The notes: generated by a model not told the origin, from the sequence alone. 64,000 nucleotides of DNA from Acidobacteriaceae bacterium (GCA_903970405.1 CAJCIT010000152.1:23237-87236), one strand, 5' to 3'. Numbered from the stretch's first letter, positions 26,561 to 37,038 are shown. Translations and numbers: made by a program.

Positions 26561-27448
26561 ATGAGCATTCCCGATGAGAGTTCGCCGTGGCATTATCCGG
26601 TGCTTCTGAAGGAAACGCTGGAGTATCTGGCGATCCGGCCCGATGGCGTCTACGTCGATATGACGGCCGGGTTGGGTGGACATCTAGGCGCCATTGCGGA
26701 GCGCCTGATGAATGGAATGGCGATCGGTTGTGACCGGGATGCGGAGTCGCTGGAAATCGCCAAGCGGAATACGGCCGCTTATGGGGAGCGGATCCGTTTC
26801 CACCACGGAGCGTTTTCGACTTTAGATCAGGCCCTGGCTGCGAATGGCGTGGCCGAGGTGGACGGCATGGTTGCCGATCTTGGAGTCAGCCGGTACCAAT
26901 TGGCGAGCGCCGAGCGCGGCTTTTCGCTGATGGTGGACGGGCCCCTCGATATGCGGATGAACCGCGGCGAGACGGAGACCGCGGCTGATCTGGTGAATTT
27001 TCTGCCTGAAAAGGCGCTCGCCGACCTGATTTATCAGCTCGGTGATGAAAGGAGGTCCCGCAGAATCGCCAGAGCTATCGTTCGCGGCCGGCCCATTCAT
27101 ACCACCGGCCGCTTGGCGCAGGTGATTGAGCAGGCCGTTCCGCGGACGAGTAAAATTCACCCGGCTACGCAGGCCTTCATGGCGCTGCGGCTGCAGGTGA
27201 ACCAGGAGTTAGTCGAGTTAGAGCAACTGCTCCGGAACGGACCGGAGAGATTGAAATCAGGCGGGCGTTTTGTGGTCCTTACTTTCATGTCGACGGAGGA
27301 CCGCATTGTGAAGCAGGCGTTTCAGTCGTTGGCCCGCGCGCATCGGGCAACGATCCTGACGAAGCATGTCGTCAGGCCCTCGGAGACGGAAGTGAAGGAG
27401 AACCCGGCATCGCGAAGCGCAAAGCTCCGCTGCCTGGAGAGGAATTAG
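26561..27448 (+). CDS. rsmH: 16S rRNA (cytosine-1402-N4) methyltransferase
   Basis: 295 residues from ATG 26561 (TTG 26552 possible). It begins with HYPVLLKETLEYLAI and has the AdoMet-binding motif YVDMTAGLGGHLGAIAERL and acidic loop GCDRDAES. VDGMVADLGVSRYQL and PLDMRMNRGE are RsmH-specific. The family methylates N4 of C1402 in the 16S rRNA decoding centre. It occupies the conserved second place in the cluster. Confidence 0.94.
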   Translation: MSIPDESSPWHYPVLLKETLEYLAIRPDGVYVDMTAGLGGHLGAIAERLMNGMAIGCDRDAESLEIAKRNTAAYGERIRFHHGAFSTLDQALAANGVAEVDGMVADLGVSRYQLASAERGFSLMVDGPLDMRMNRGETETAADLVNFLPEKALADLIYQLGDERRSRRIARAIVRGRPIHTTGRLAQVIEQAVPRTSKIHPATQAFMALRLQVNQELVELEQLLRNGPERLKSGGRFVVLTFMSTEDRIVKQAFQSLARAHRATILTKHVVRPSETEVKENPASRSAKLRCLERN

Positions 27449-27463
27449 GAAGGACTTAGAAAA

Positions 27464-27970
27464 ATGGCCTCACTGGCAACGATCATGAATCGATTTGTTT
27501 TTGTGGAGCAGGCTGCCGCGGCCGCCCGCGAGGTTGCCCGCCCGCGCGTTGAATGCCGCTTGCGGCCCCTGCCGAATGAGGAAGTTTACCTGTTCGTCAA
27601 GCGGATAGACAACCGCAACGTGGTGCGCGCCGCCGACCCCGCCGCCCGCAAGGCCCGCGCCGGCTCCATGGTGACCGGCTTCGGGCTGGCGATTCTGTTC
27701 ATCGCGCTCCTGGCCCCCACGGCCTACAACCAGATGGAGGGCTACCACATCGCCAATCTGCGCAAGGAGCAGAAGGAGCTTCGCGCGCAAATCAACAGCC
27801 TGGACGTACAGGAGGCGAACCTGCTGAGCCCGGAGCGGCTGCATAAACTCGCTGAGCAAATGGGTCTGCACGATCCGGCCCCGGAACAAGTCCAGTACAC
27901 CGAAGGCAAAACCAAGTCGGAAGCGATGGTATTCAAGCCGGTTGGAACGGCGGCGCCCGCCAAGAACTGA
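27464..27970 (+). CDS. ftsL: FtsL-like cell division protein
   Basis: 168 residues with one membrane helix near 70-90 (VTGFGLAILFIALLAPTAYN) and a periplasmic coiled coil (IANLRKEQKELRAQINSLDV), ending in a flexible tail. This is the FtsL architecture, although the cytoplasmic N-terminus of about 65 residues is long. FtsL joins FtsB and FtsQ at the septum. Identification rests on topology and position between rsmH and ftsI, since FtsL sequences diverge strongly. Confidence 0.8.
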   Translation: MASLATIMNRFVFVEQAAAAAREVARPRVECRLRPLPNEEVYLFVKRIDNRNVVRAADPAARKARAGSMVTGFGLAILFIALLAPTAYNQMEGYHIANLRKEQKELRAQINSLDVQEANLLSPERLHKLAEQMGLHDPAPEQVQYTEGKTKSEAMVFKPVGTAAPAKN

Positions 27971-27989
27971 ACGGATGGCAGCCGCTACT

Positions 27990-28147
27990 GAGCCGCGACC
28001 GTGAAGGGAGCGACCGGTGGCCTGACGGGAGTTGCCTTCCGCGGTCGTTCCCTTACGGTCGCGGCTCGGCAGCGTCGGCGCGGAAGTTAGGCAACCCTTT
28101 TCTTCCAGGTTTCTGCTTTGCGATCGCTCCCTGACCATCGCGGCTCG
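27990..28147. repeat. REPIN-like palindromic repeats between ftsL and ftsI
   Basis: One forward arm (27990-28017, GAGCCGCGACCGTGAAGGGA...) faces a reverse arm (28041-28068) across about 23 bases, so RNA or single-stranded DNA could fold into a stem of about 27 pairs. A second reverse arm follows at 28121-28147. Such a stem between two co-directional genes may slow ribosomes, stabilise the upstream message or end part of the transcripts. Confidence 0.75.
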
Positions 28148-28160
28148 TATGCATTTCAAG

Positions 28161-28204
28161 TCAAGAGTAAGAGTAACTAGCCTCAAGAGTAAGAGTAACT
28201 AGCC
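28161..28204 (+). repeat. Perfect 22-bp tandem duplication abutting the ftsI start
   Basis: TCAAGAGTAAGAGTAACTAG plus CC occurs twice in a row, and the second copy ends at the base before the ATG. No normal Shine-Dalgarno is present in either copy, so the ribosome site of ftsI is unusual; AAGAG is the nearest purine run, 13 bases before the start. Confidence 0.8.
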
Positions 28205-30247
28205 ATGGATCATCTCCCCCTCGGTCCGCTCTCGAAATCCATTAACCGGCTCGTGATCATGGCGCTGCTTTTCGCGGCGTGGTCCGCCGTCCTTGTGGCC
28301 CGCCTCTGCCAGTTACAGATCGTGGAGCATGACAAGTATCTGCGAATGGCTCGCAACCAGCAGGAAAAGCGCGAGGCTATCGCCGCTCCCCGCGGTTCCA
28401 TCTATGACGTGAATGGCTTCGTACTGGCTATGAATGAGAACTCGCGGATGGCAGTCGTCAATCCGGCGCGCATTGACGATAAGGCGTTCGCCGCCGGGAT
28501 GCTGGCCAGGGTTCTGAACGTCGATGCAAGCCGGCTTCGAGAGGATCTGGAAAACGCCGCCCAGACCGTCCATCCCGGCTATCTGGTAGTGGAGCCGCGC
28601 CTCACGCCCGAAAGGGCCGAAGAGTTGAAGCGGCTTAAACTCGATTGGCTGGAGATTCGCGAAGGAGATATTCGTTGGTATCCCAACAAAAGCCTGGCCG
28701 CGCACGTCATCGGCACGGTGAACCGCGAAGGTCATGGGCAAGCCGGCATCGAGAAGAAGCTCGATCGCGAATTGAACGGCGAACCGGGCGTGGCTCGCGT
28801 CATCCAGGATGTCCGCGGGCACAGTTATGAGCAAACGATCGAGAAGCAGCCCCAGCCGGGAAAGAACCTGTATCTGACCATCGATGCGCGGCTGCAGCGT
28901 GTGGCGGAGGAGGCGGTTCGCGACGCGGTGGTAGCCAATCATGGCGCCCATGGCAGTATCGTCGCCATGGACCCCTACACGGGCGAAATCAGGGCCCTCG
29001 CCAACTTTCCCACTTACAACCTCGATGAACGGCCGCGTCCCGGCGAGAAGCCGACGGGAATTGAAAATTTCGCGGTGATGGCGCCCTTTGAGCCGGGCTC
29101 GGTTTTCAAGATCGTCACCCTGTCGGCCGCCCTTCAAACGACCCAACTCACCCCGACCACGATGATCGATTGCGGGAACGGCACAATCAGGATTGGCAAG
29201 CGCGTCATCCACGAATCGCACCGTGGATTCGCGGCCCTGACCATGCAGGACGTGCTGGCCTTTTCAAGCAACATCGGCGCCATTCAGATCGGTTTGAAGG
29301 TCGGGCGCGACGGGATGTACAACTACATCCACAAATTCGGTTTCGGGCAGAAGACGGGCATCGAACTGCCCGCCGAGGGAACGGGCCGGCTCCGCCCTGT
29401 GAGTAAGTGGCAGGAGGCGTCTCTTTATTCGCTCGCGATGGGCCATGAGATCGGTGTAACCTCCCTGCAACTCGCCCAGGCCGGCGCGGTGATTGCCAAC
29501 GGCGGCTTCCTGGTGAAGCCGCATATCGTCGCGTGGCGTCAAGCCCCGGGTAAAGAGAAGGAGATTGTCAAGCCGCCGGCACCCGTCCAGGTGCTGGATC
29601 CACAAACCGTGATCACGATGCGCCAGATGATGGAACGCGTTGTCGTGGTTCCGGGCGGCACGGGGCATCGGGCCAAAGTGTTGGGTTACTCTACCGCCGG
29701 CAAGACCGGCACAGCTCAGATTTTCGACTATGATCACCGTGTCTATACCCACAGTTACAATGCGTCGTTCCTCGGTTTTCTGCCGGTGGTGAATCCACGT
29801 ATCGTCATTGTAGTGACGGTGAGCGGGACCACCGGCGAGGCCGGCTACGGCGGCCATGCTTCGGCGCCCGCGTTTCAAAAGGTGGGCGATTTTGCCATGC
29901 GCATCATCGGCGTTCCTCGCGACCATCCGGACGAAGTGAAGGAATCGCTTCCTAAGAGCGCCCCCATCGATAATGAGAATGACCTTGCCATCGCCGGACT
30001 TACCGAACCGCCGGCGTTCGAAGAGGAAGCGGAGGGCGCCGCAGGCGATCTCCCGGAAGTGACCTATGCCGGCTCCCGCGCTCCCAAGTTAACGGGCCTT
30101 TCCGTCAAGGAGGTGGTTCAGATGTCGGCCGAACACGGGTGGGCCGTGGATGTGCTTGGCGAGGGGCTCGCGGTTGCGCAGCATCCAGAACCTGGCGCGC
30201 CGCTTCCGCCCGGCGAACACATTCGTGTCCGCTTCAGGCGCATATGA
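28205..30247 (+). CDS. ftsI: Septal peptidoglycan transpeptidase FtsI (PBP3) with PASTA domain
   Basis: 680 residues: a short cytoplasmic lead, one membrane helix (LVIMALLFAAWSAVLVARL), a PBP dimerisation domain with RGSIYDVNGFVLA, then the transpeptidase with active-site Ser299 in EPGSVFKIV, an SSN motif and K500-T-G. The last 65 residues form one PASTA domain (APKLTGLSVKEVVQMSAEHG), as in Gram-positive PBP2x and some other phyla. It cross-links septal peptidoglycan with FtsW. Flanked on both sides by palindromic repeats. Confidence 0.93.
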   Translation: MDHLPLGPLSKSINRLVIMALLFAAWSAVLVARLCQLQIVEHDKYLRMARNQQEKREAIAAPRGSIYDVNGFVLAMNENSRMAVVNPARIDDKAFAAGMLARVLNVDASRLREDLENAAQTVHPGYLVVEPRLTPERAEELKRLKLDWLEIREGDIRWYPNKSLAAHVIGTVNREGHGQAGIEKKLDRELNGEPGVARVIQDVRGHSYEQTIEKQPQPGKNLYLTIDARLQRVAEEAVRDAVVANHGAHGSIVAMDPYTGEIRALANFPTYNLDERPRPGEKPTGIENFAVMAPFEPGSVFKIVTLSAALQTTQLTPTTMIDCGNGTIRIGKRVIHESHRGFAALTMQDVLAFSSNIGAIQIGLKVGRDGMYNYIHKFGFGQKTGIELPAEGTGRLRPVSKWQEASLYSLAMGHEIGVTSLQLAQAGAVIANGGFLVKPHIVAWRQAPGKEKEIVKPPAPVQVLDPQTVITMRQMMERVVVVPGGTGHRAKVLGYSTAGKTGTAQIFDYDHRVYTHSYNASFLGFLPVVNPRIVIVVTVSGTTGEAGYGGHASAPAFQKVGDFAMRIIGVPRDHPDEVKESLPKSAPIDNENDLAIAGLTEPPAFEEEAEGAAGDLPEVTYAGSRAPKLTGLSVKEVVQMSAEHGWAVDVLGEGLAVAQHPEPGAPLPPGEHIRVRFRRI

Positions 30248-30301
30248 CTGGCCAGGGGGAAAGCCGCGGGTTTATGGGTATCCGGCTCGCTTGCGGCCGG
30301 C

Positions 30302-30430
30302 TGAGCCGCGACCGAGAGAGGCACTGCCCGTTACCCGCTTGCTTGCGCGCGCGGTTCAGAAGGGGGAATCAGGCGATCTGCGAACTTCGCGACCAGCACC
30401 AGCCGGTCGCTCCCTGACGGGTCGCGGCTC
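30302..30430. repeat. REPIN-like repeat pair between ftsI and murE
   Basis: A degenerate forward arm (30302-30330, GAGCCGCGACCGAGAGAGGC) and a well-kept reverse arm (30403-30430, GCCGGTCGCTCCCTGACGGG then TCGCGGCTC) about 70 bases apart. The rest of the 236-base gap shows no gene. Confidence 0.65.
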
Positions 30431-30483
30431 AGTTGGCGTGACTTCGTTGGGGCGATGGACGCCGAAAACGCTTTTGACAGTAG

Positions 30484-31995
30484 ATGAAGCTTAGCTCTAT
30501 TCTCGAACCCGAACTTCTCACGTTTCCGCTGCCGGCCGCGCTCGCCGAAGCGGACGCGACGGGCCTCGCCTACGATTCCCGCCGCGTCGAACCCGGGTAT
30601 CTCTTCTTTGCCTTTCCTGGCGCCAAGGTTAATGGCGCCCAATTTGCCGCCGCGGCAGCCGCCAAGGGGGCGGTGGCGATCGTCAGCGAATCGGCTCAAC
30701 CGGGCGAATTCGCCGGGAATTGGATTCAAGTCCGCCATGGACGCAGGGCGCTAGCCACCGCCGCGAAAAATTTCTTCTCGCGTCCCGATGAGCGCATCCG
30801 TCTCACCGGTATCACCGGAACCAACGGCAAGACCACCAGCACCACCGCGCTCGATTCCATCCTCCGCTCGGCGGGCAAGACCACGGCTTTGATTGGAACC
30901 ATCGAATACCACCTCGCGGGCCGCGCTCTGCCGGCGGTCAACACCACCCCCGAATCGCTTGACCTCTTTCGCATGTTCCACGATCTGGAACAGTTGGGAG
31001 GCACGCACGCCACCCTGGAAGCTTCCTCTCATGCGCTCCATCTGGGGCGCATTTACGCCATGCAGTTCGAAGTGGCCGGGTTCACGAATCTAACGCGCGA
31101 TCACCTGGATTATCACCACAACATGGAATCGTACTTCTCCGCCAAGCAACTGCTGTTCCGGCCGCAAAGCGCGCCTCCCCCGCGCTTTGCGGTGGTGAAT
31201 GCCGACGATTCCTGGGCCCGCCAGATCGACTTTGCTCCAGAGACCGAGGTGATCTGGTATGGAATCGAGCAGCAGCCGCCTACGGCCCGCGGCCGCTGGA
31301 TGCAAGCGACTAACATCCATCTCTCGTTCAACGGGCTGCGGTTCGACGTCGCGGGCAATGGCTCTCCGTTTTCGATTGAATCGTCGCTGGTGGGCCGCAT
31401 CAACGTGTACAACGTTCTGTTGGCCGCCGGGGCGGCGCTATCGTTGGGGCTCTCCATCGGTGAGGTCCAGTCCGGAGTGCGGGGTCTCACGCGCGTTCCC
31501 GGGCGCTTTGAGCGCGTGGAAGAAGGCCAGCCATTCATGGTGGTGGTGGATTACGCTCACACCGACGACGCCCTTCGAAATGTCATTCAGGTTGCCCGCG
31601 GCATGAACGCCAAGCGCGTGATCACCCTCTTTGGCTGTGGCGGCGATCGCGACCGCGCCAAGCGTCCCCTGATGGGCATGGCCGCCGCCGAGCTCAGCGA
31701 CTACGTTGTGCTGACTTCCGACAATCCACGTAGCGAAGATCCTCTGGCGATTATGAACGACGCCATGGTCGGCATCCAGCGATTCAATACTCCCTATGTC
31801 GCCGAACCCGACCGTGAACGCGCCATTCGCCGCGCTATCGAGGAAGCACAGCCGGGCGATGTCGTCATTCTGGCCGGCAAGGGCCACGAAACATATCAGG
31901 TGCTGAGAGACGGTCCCATTCCCTTTGACGATCGCGACGCCGCCCGGCGCGTTCTTCGCAGCCGCGGCTTCGGTGGAGGCGCAAAACGGGTCTAG
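30484..31995 (+). CDS. murE: UDP-MurNAc-tripeptide synthetase (meso-DAP adding)
   Basis: 503 residues. It has the three-domain Mur ligase plan with ATP loop GTNGKT at 112-117, the nucleotide region ASSHALHLGR, the carbamylated-Lys neighbourhood, and the C-terminal ligase domain. The D413-N-P-R416 motif (TSDNPRSEDP) is the known marker for meso-diaminopimelate instead of lysine, so the peptidoglycan is probably DAP-type. It adds the third stem residue in the cytoplasm. Confidence 0.94.
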   Translation: MKLSSILEPELLTFPLPAALAEADATGLAYDSRRVEPGYLFFAFPGAKVNGAQFAAAAAAKGAVAIVSESAQPGEFAGNWIQVRHGRRALATAAKNFFSRPDERIRLTGITGTNGKTTSTTALDSILRSAGKTTALIGTIEYHLAGRALPAVNTTPESLDLFRMFHDLEQLGGTHATLEASSHALHLGRIYAMQFEVAGFTNLTRDHLDYHHNMESYFSAKQLLFRPQSAPPPRFAVVNADDSWARQIDFAPETEVIWYGIEQQPPTARGRWMQATNIHLSFNGLRFDVAGNGSPFSIESSLVGRINVYNVLLAAGAALSLGLSIGEVQSGVRGLTRVPGRFERVEEGQPFMVVVDYAHTDDALRNVIQVARGMNAKRVITLFGCGGDRDRAKRPLMGMAAAELSDYVVLTSDNPRSEDPLAIMNDAMVGIQRFNTPYVAEPDRERAIRRAIEEAQPGDVVILAGKGHETYQVLRDGPIPFDDRDAARRVLRSRGFGGGAKRV

Positions 31996-32012
31996 GCGCC
32001 CGGACCTTCGCC

Positions 32013-33377
32013 ATGGAAATCGACGTCGCTGAAATCGCAACCGTCATCGAAGCCGAGACGCCGGCCGCCTCTCCGCACGGACGCGCCACGGGCTGGAGTA
32101 TCGACTCGCGAACGTTAGAACCGGGGCACGTCTTCTTCGCGCTCAAAGGCGAGCATGTGGACGGACACCAGTTCGTTTCCGATGCTCTTGCACGCGGCGC
32201 CGCGGCCGTCATTGTCCAGGAGCCGGTGGAAGGCGCCGGCGGGGTCATCCTTCACGTCCCGAACGTCGAGGCTGCGCTCCGGCGGTTAGCCATCTGGGCC
32301 CGCGACCGCTGGGGCAATGAAAACATGGGCCGAAGGGTCGTCGGCGTCACCGGAAGCGCCGGCAAGACGACCACCAAAGACGCCATCGCGGCGGTTATCG
32401 GCGTCAAGTTCCCGGTGGGCAAGACAACTGGAAATTTCAATAACCAGCTCGGCGTTCCGCTCTCAATCCTCCGCATGCCGGACTCGGCCGAGGTTGGCGT
32501 CATCGAACTCGGCATGAACCATGCCGGCGAAATTCGAGACCTCGCCTCAATCGCCAGGCCTTCCATTGGGGTGGTCACAAACGTCGGCTATGCGCACATC
32601 GAGAATTTCGATTCCGTTGAGGGCGTTGCCGCCGCCAAGCGTGAACTTGTCGAAGCGCTGCCGGCGGATGGAGTGGCGGTTCTCAATGCCGACGACGCCC
32701 GCGCCGCTGCCTTTGCGGCTGTTCACCCCGGCAGAGTTCTGACTTATGGCATCGGCCGCGCCGCGGACATTCGCGCCGAGCATGTCAGGTTCGCCGTGGA
32801 TGGCGTCACATTCTCCGTAGAGGGCGTCCGGTTCCAGAGCAAACTTCTGGGACGTCATGGCGTCCTCAACATTCTTGCTGCCCTCGCGGTCGCGAGCCTG
32901 TTTGGCATTTCCCTTGCCGAGTGCGTCGACCCTGTCTCCCTTCTGGAACCCGGCCGGATGCGTGGCGAACGCCGGGTGTGGCGGGGCATGACCATCCTGG
33001 ACGATTGCTATAACTCGAATCCCGACGCCCTGCGCTTCATGATTGACGTGCTGAAAGACGAACCGGCAGCGCGGCGGATCGCCGTTTTGGGGGAGATGCT
33101 GGAACTGGGCCGTTGGGCCGAGGCTCTCCATCGTGAGGCCGGTTGCTACGTGGCGGGCGCGGGCATCGAAGTCTTAGTGGGCATTCGCGGCGCGGCGCAT
33201 TTCATGGTGGACGCGGCCGTTCACAGCGGCATGACCGGCGGCCGGGCTATGTTCTTTAATGAACCTGAGCCGGCAGGGTCATTTCTTCAGACGTTTGTAA
33301 GACCCGGCGATGCGATCCTGTTCAAGGGATCGCGCGGAACTCACGTCGAGCGGGCACTCGCCGTGATGGTGTCATAA
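32013..33377 (+). CDS. murF: UDP-MurNAc-pentapeptide synthetase (D-Ala-D-Ala adding)
   Basis: 454 residues. Mur ligase with [18 protein letters not shown] as ATP loop, [12 protein letters not shown] and [10 protein letters not shown] typical of MurF, and [17 protein letters not shown] in the C-terminal domain. It adds the D-Ala-D-Ala dipeptide, completing the cytoplasmic pentapeptide. The D-Ala ligase that makes this dipeptide is not in the window. Seventeen bases separate it from murE and four from mraY. Confidence 0.94.
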   Translation: MEIDVAEIATVIEAETPAASPHGRATGWSIDSRTLEPGHVFFALKGEHVDGHQFVSDALARGAAAVIVQEPVEGAGGVILHVPNVEAALRRLAIWARDRWGNENMGRRVVGVTGSAGKTTTKDAIAAVIGVKFPVGKTTGNFNNQLGVPLSILRMPDSAEVGVIELGMNHAGEIRDLASIARPSIGVVTNVGYAHIENFDSVEGVAAAKRELVEALPADGVAVLNADDARAAAFAAVHPGRVLTYGIGRAADIRAEHVRFAVDGVTFSVEGVRFQSKLLGRHGVLNILAALAVASLFGISLAECVDPVSLLEPGRMRGERRVWRGMTILDDCYNSNPDALRFMIDVLKDEPAARRIAVLGEMLELGRWAEALHREAGCYVAGAGIEVLVGIRGAAHFMVDAAVHSGMTGGRAMFFNEPEPAGSFLQTFVRPGDAILFKGSRGTHVERALAVMVS

Positions 33378-33381
33378 AAAC

Positions 33382-34518
33382 ATGCTCTATTGGTTCTTCT
33401 TCAAGTTCCTGCACGCCTACTACACGCCGTTTCGCGTGTTCGGCTACATCACCACGCGTGTGGCGCTGGCCAGCCTTACGGCGCTATTCCTGTCGCTGAT
33501 CATGGGCCCGCTCTTCATTCGCCGCCTGCGGCAGCTTGCCTTTGGCCAGTACATTCGCGAAGATGGGCCGAAGTCGCACTTGAAAAAGGCCGGCACGCCC
33601 ACCATGGGCGGTCTTCTGATCGTCTTCGCCATAGTGGTCCCCACGCTGCTCTGGACCGACCTCTCGAATCCCTATGTTTGGATCGCCCTGCTGGGACTGG
33701 TCGGCTTTGGCGCGGTAGGCTTCGTCGACGACTATCTGAAGGTTTCGCGAAGAAACAACAAGGGCATCTCGGTGCGCCAGAAGTTCTGGGGACAGGTTGC
33801 CATCGCCATGATCGTGGGCTTTTTGCTGCTTCTGCTGCACGCGAAGGAGCAGTATTCCACCGCTATCAACATCCCCTTCTTTAAACAGTTTCACCCTGAC
33901 CTGTTGATTGAGCCGCTCACCCGCAACTTCTGGACTTACCCGCTGGCCTTCGCGCTCTTCTATATCTTCATCGTCTTTGTCATGGTCGGCTCCTCGAACG
34001 CCGTGAATCTGACCGATGGGCTGGACGGCCTCGCCATCGGGCTCATGGTGATAGCCGCCTGCGCCATCACCGTCCTGGCCTACGTTTCGGGCCACCTGAA
34101 GCTGGCTGAATATCTGGGTCTCGCTCGTCTCACGAACTCGCAGGAACTGACGGTCTTCGCCGGTTCCATGGTGGGCGCCAGCCTCGGTTTCCTGTACTTC
34201 AACTGTCACCCGGCCGAAGTGTTCATGGGCGACGTCGGCTCACTGTCCCTGGGTGGGGGACTCGGCGTTCTGGCCGTGCTCATCAAGCAGGAGGTGCTGC
34301 TGATCTTTGTCGGCGGCGTCTTCGTCGTCGAAGCCCTCTCAGTGATTCTGCAGGTGGGCAGCTACAAACTGCGGGGCGGTAAGCGCATCTTCAAGATGGC
34401 CCCCATCCATCACCATTTTGAGGCCCTCGGATGGCCGGAATCGAAAGTGATTGTGCGGTTCTGGATCGCCGGCTTTGTCATGGCGCTGTTCGCGCTCACA
34501 ACATTGAAACTGAGATGA
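33382..34518 (+). CDS. mraY: Phospho-MurNAc-pentapeptide translocase
   Basis: 378 residues with about ten membrane helices. The MraY signatures are present: [18 protein letters not shown], the metal-binding [32 protein letters not shown], and [16 protein letters not shown] near the C-terminus. It makes lipid I on the inner face of the membrane from undecaprenyl phosphate and the MurF product. Confidence 0.95.
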   Translation: MLYWFFFKFLHAYYTPFRVFGYITTRVALASLTALFLSLIMGPLFIRRLRQLAFGQYIREDGPKSHLKKAGTPTMGGLLIVFAIVVPTLLWTDLSNPYVWIALLGLVGFGAVGFVDDYLKVSRRNNKGISVRQKFWGQVAIAMIVGFLLLLLHAKEQYSTAINIPFFKQFHPDLLIEPLTRNFWTYPLAFALFYIFIVFVMVGSSNAVNLTDGLDGLAIGLMVIAACAITVLAYVSGHLKLAEYLGLARLTNSQELTVFAGSMVGASLGFLYFNCHPAEVFMGDVGSLSLGGGLGVLAVLIKQEVLLIFVGGVFVVEALSVILQVGSYKLRGGKRIFKMAPIHHHFEALGWPESKVIVRFWIAGFVMALFALTTLKLR

Positions 34519-34522
34519 CGCG

Positions 34523-35851
34523 ATGAAGTTTAAAGGGGCCAATGCCGTTGTCATCGGGACCAAGAGATCCGCACTTGCAGCGGCGAAACTCCTTGTTGGC
34601 CAGGGCGCGCACGTCCGCGCCATCTCTGACCAGCCGCTGACGGAGGAGGAAGCGAATGCCTTCCGCCAATTGAACGTGCCGGTGGACCGTCAGGATCTGG
34701 AGACATGGGCGGCGCCAACTGACATTGTGGTGCTATCCCCGGGCGTTCCCGCTGACCTCCCGCTGCTGGACGCCGCGCGCGCGAAGGGATTGCCCGTTAT
34801 CGGCGAAGTGGAACTGGCCAGTTACTTCCTCAAGGGACCGGTGATCGGTATCACCGGAACCAACGGAAAAACCACCACCACCGCCCTTACCGGGCACGTG
34901 CTGACGCAGTGCGGAATCCCTTGCCAGGTGGGCGGGAACATCGGCACGGCCGTCACCTCCATGACGGCCGATTCACGCGAAGGCCAGTGGAACGTGCTGG
35001 AACTATCGAGCTTTCAACTGGAGACCATCCACCGTTTCCGCGCCCAGGCCGCGGCTTGCCTGAACGTCACGCCAGACCATCTGGACCGCCATCATACCTT
35101 TGAGAAGTATGTGGCAGCCAAGGCCCGGCTCTTTGAGACGCAGACCGAAGGCGCCGCCGCCGTGCTCAATTACGACGATGAGACCTGCCGCGGGTTTGCG
35201 GGCCGCACGCCGGCTGAAGTCTACTGGTTCAGTTCATCGCAGCGAGTCCCTGCCGGTATCTGGCTGGACGGCGAGGATCTGATTTGGCGGAATCGGCCCT
35301 TTCTCAGCCGGGCTCGGATCAAGCTTCGCGGCCTCCACAACGTAGAGAACGTAATGGCGGCCTGCCTCTTGGCCGGTATCGCCGGCGCCGCCGCGGCGGA
35401 CATTGCCGCGGCCGTTGAGACCTTCCCAGGCGTCGAACATCGCATTGAGTTTGTCCGCGATCTCGGCGGCGTCGAGTATTACAACGACTCGAAAGCCACC
35501 AATGTCGATTCGACGCAGAAAGCGATCGACGCCTTCAAAGGGCGCCTCTGGATCATTCTAGGCGGTAAGGATAAGGGCAGCGATTACCGGCCCTTGCGGA
35601 CGCCGCTCGCAGAGAAGGCGAAAGCGGTTCTGCTGATTGGCGCGGCCGCGCCTATTATTCGCGATCATCTGGAGGGCGCTGTGCCCCTGGTCGAAGCCGG
35701 GACTCTCAAAGAGGCCGTGCGGTTCGCGAATGGAAAGGCCGAGCCCGGCGATATTATCCTGCTGGCCCCGGCTTGCGCAAGCTTCGATCAGTTCGAAAAT
35801 TACGAGCACCGCGGGCGGGTCTTTAAACAATTAGTAAACGATTTAGCGTGA
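34523..35851 (+). CDS. murD: UDP-MurNAc-L-alanine:D-glutamate ligase
   Basis: 442 residues. N-terminal Rossmann-like domain, VLSPGVPADLPLLDAAR, ATP loop GITGTNGKTTTTALTGH, ELSSFQLETI, and the ligase-domain motifs FPGVEHRIEFVRDLGGVEYY, NDSKATNVDST and ILGGKDKGSDY. It adds D-glutamate as the second stem residue. Tightly packed between mraY and ftsW. Confidence 0.95.
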   Translation: MKFKGANAVVIGTKRSALAAAKLLVGQGAHVRAISDQPLTEEEANAFRQLNVPVDRQDLETWAAPTDIVVLSPGVPADLPLLDAARAKGLPVIGEVELASYFLKGPVIGITGTNGKTTTTALTGHVLTQCGIPCQVGGNIGTAVTSMTADSREGQWNVLELSSFQLETIHRFRAQAAACLNVTPDHLDRHHTFEKYVAAKARLFETQTEGAAAVLNYDDETCRGFAGRTPAEVYWFSSSQRVPAGIWLDGEDLIWRNRPFLSRARIKLRGLHNVENVMAACLLAGIAGAAAADIAAAVETFPGVEHRIEFVRDLGGVEYYNDSKATNVDSTQKAIDAFKGRLWIILGGKDKGSDYRPLRTPLAEKAKAVLLIGAAAPIIRDHLEGAVPLVEAGTLKEAVRFANGKAEPGDIILLAPACASFDQFENYEHRGRVFKQLVNDLA

Positions 35852-35865
35852 GGCGAAACTAGCGC

Positions 35866-37038
35866 ATGGCACAGCGAGTTAAAACAGATTGGGTTCTCTT
35901 CTTCACAATCCTGGGGATGGTCTGCTTCGGGCTGGTGATGGTTTACAGCACGTCCACCGTCATCGCGGAGCTGAAGCTGGGCAAGCCGCCCACTTACTTT
36001 TTCGTGCGCCAGTTCGGTTGGGCGGCGGGCTCCTTCCTGCTGTTGCTCTATTGCACCAGGAAGAACTACCTGGCCTGGAACAATCCCAAGTACGCCTTCG
36101 CGGCCCTGGGCATCGTTGTGCTGCTGCTGGTTGTGGTCTATTTCGCCGATCCCATATCTCACCGCTGGCTTCGCATCCTCAGCTTTTCGCTGCAGCCGTC
36201 CGAACTCGCGAAGCCCGCGCTGGTATTGTTCCTATCGTACTTCCTGTCACGCCGCCTCGGCGTTATCAACAGCAGGCAGACGCTGCTGCCGCTGATCGTC
36301 GCCATCTGCGGCATGGCCTTCTTTGTCGCGGTGGCGGATTTCGGCACGGCCGTCGTCATTGTTGCCACAACGGTTCTGGTCATCTACATCGCGGGTCTCC
36401 ATTACCGCTATCTGATCGCGACCATGCTTATTCTGGCGTTGCTCGGCCTCGTCTTCATCGTCATGAAGCCGTATCGCTTGAACCGTTTTTTGAATTTCGT
36501 CGATCCCGAGCATACCCTGCTGGCTAGGGTCGATCCCGGCGGCCGCATCCTTAAGTACGCGCACAATACCGCCTCCACCGCTGATCCCACTTACCAACAG
36601 AAGCAAGCGAAAATCGCCGTCGGCTCGGGCGGCATCGACGGATTGGGCATCATGCAAGGGAGGCAGAAAATGCTCTACCTGCCCGAATCTCACACGGACA
36701 TGATCTACGCCATTGTGGGCGAAGAGACTGGCTTATTTGGCTGCCTCCTGCTGCTTGCCGGTTTCGTGGTGATTCTTTGGCGCGGAATCCGCCTCTATTG
36801 GCATGCCAATGACGATTTCGGCCGGTTTCTCGCCCTCAGCGCCACGGTCTGCGTGGTTGTGCAGGCGCTGATCAATATCAGCGTGGTGCTGGATCTGGGC
36901 CCCACAAAAGGCATTCCGCTCCCGTTCATCAGTTATGGAGGCAGCTCGCTGATGAGCACGTTGTTGTTAATGGGCATGTTACTCAGCGTCAGTGAAAATG
37001 CCCACGGAGGCGTAGAGCGCGAGTTCGCCGCGAACTGA
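35866..37038 (+). CDS. ftsW: Septal lipid II polymerase FtsW (SEDS family)
   Basis: 390 residues, about ten membrane helices. SEDS features: QPSELAKPALVLFLSYFLSR, the catalytic-loop region PESHTDMIYAIVGEETGLFG, and the final LPFISYGGSSLMSTLLLMG. It is the glycosyltransferase that works with FtsI at the septum. The flippase role once proposed is now assigned to MurJ. Starts 14 bases after murD. Confidence 0.94.
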   Translation: MAQRVKTDWVLFFTILGMVCFGLVMVYSTSTVIAELKLGKPPTYFFVRQFGWAAGSFLLLLYCTRKNYLAWNNPKYAFAALGIVVLLLVVVYFADPISHRWLRILSFSLQPSELAKPALVLFLSYFLSRRLGVINSRQTLLPLIVAICGMAFFVAVADFGTAVVIVATTVLVIYIAGLHYRYLIATMLILALLGLVFIVMKPYRLNRFLNFVDPEHTLLARVDPGGRILKYAHNTASTADPTYQQKQAKIAVGSGGIDGLGIMQGRQKMLYLPESHTDMIYAIVGEETGLFGCLLLLAGFVVILWRGIRLYWHANDDFGRFLALSATVCVVVQALINISVVLDLGPTKGIPLPFISYGGSSLMSTLLLMGMLLSVSENAHGGVEREFAAN

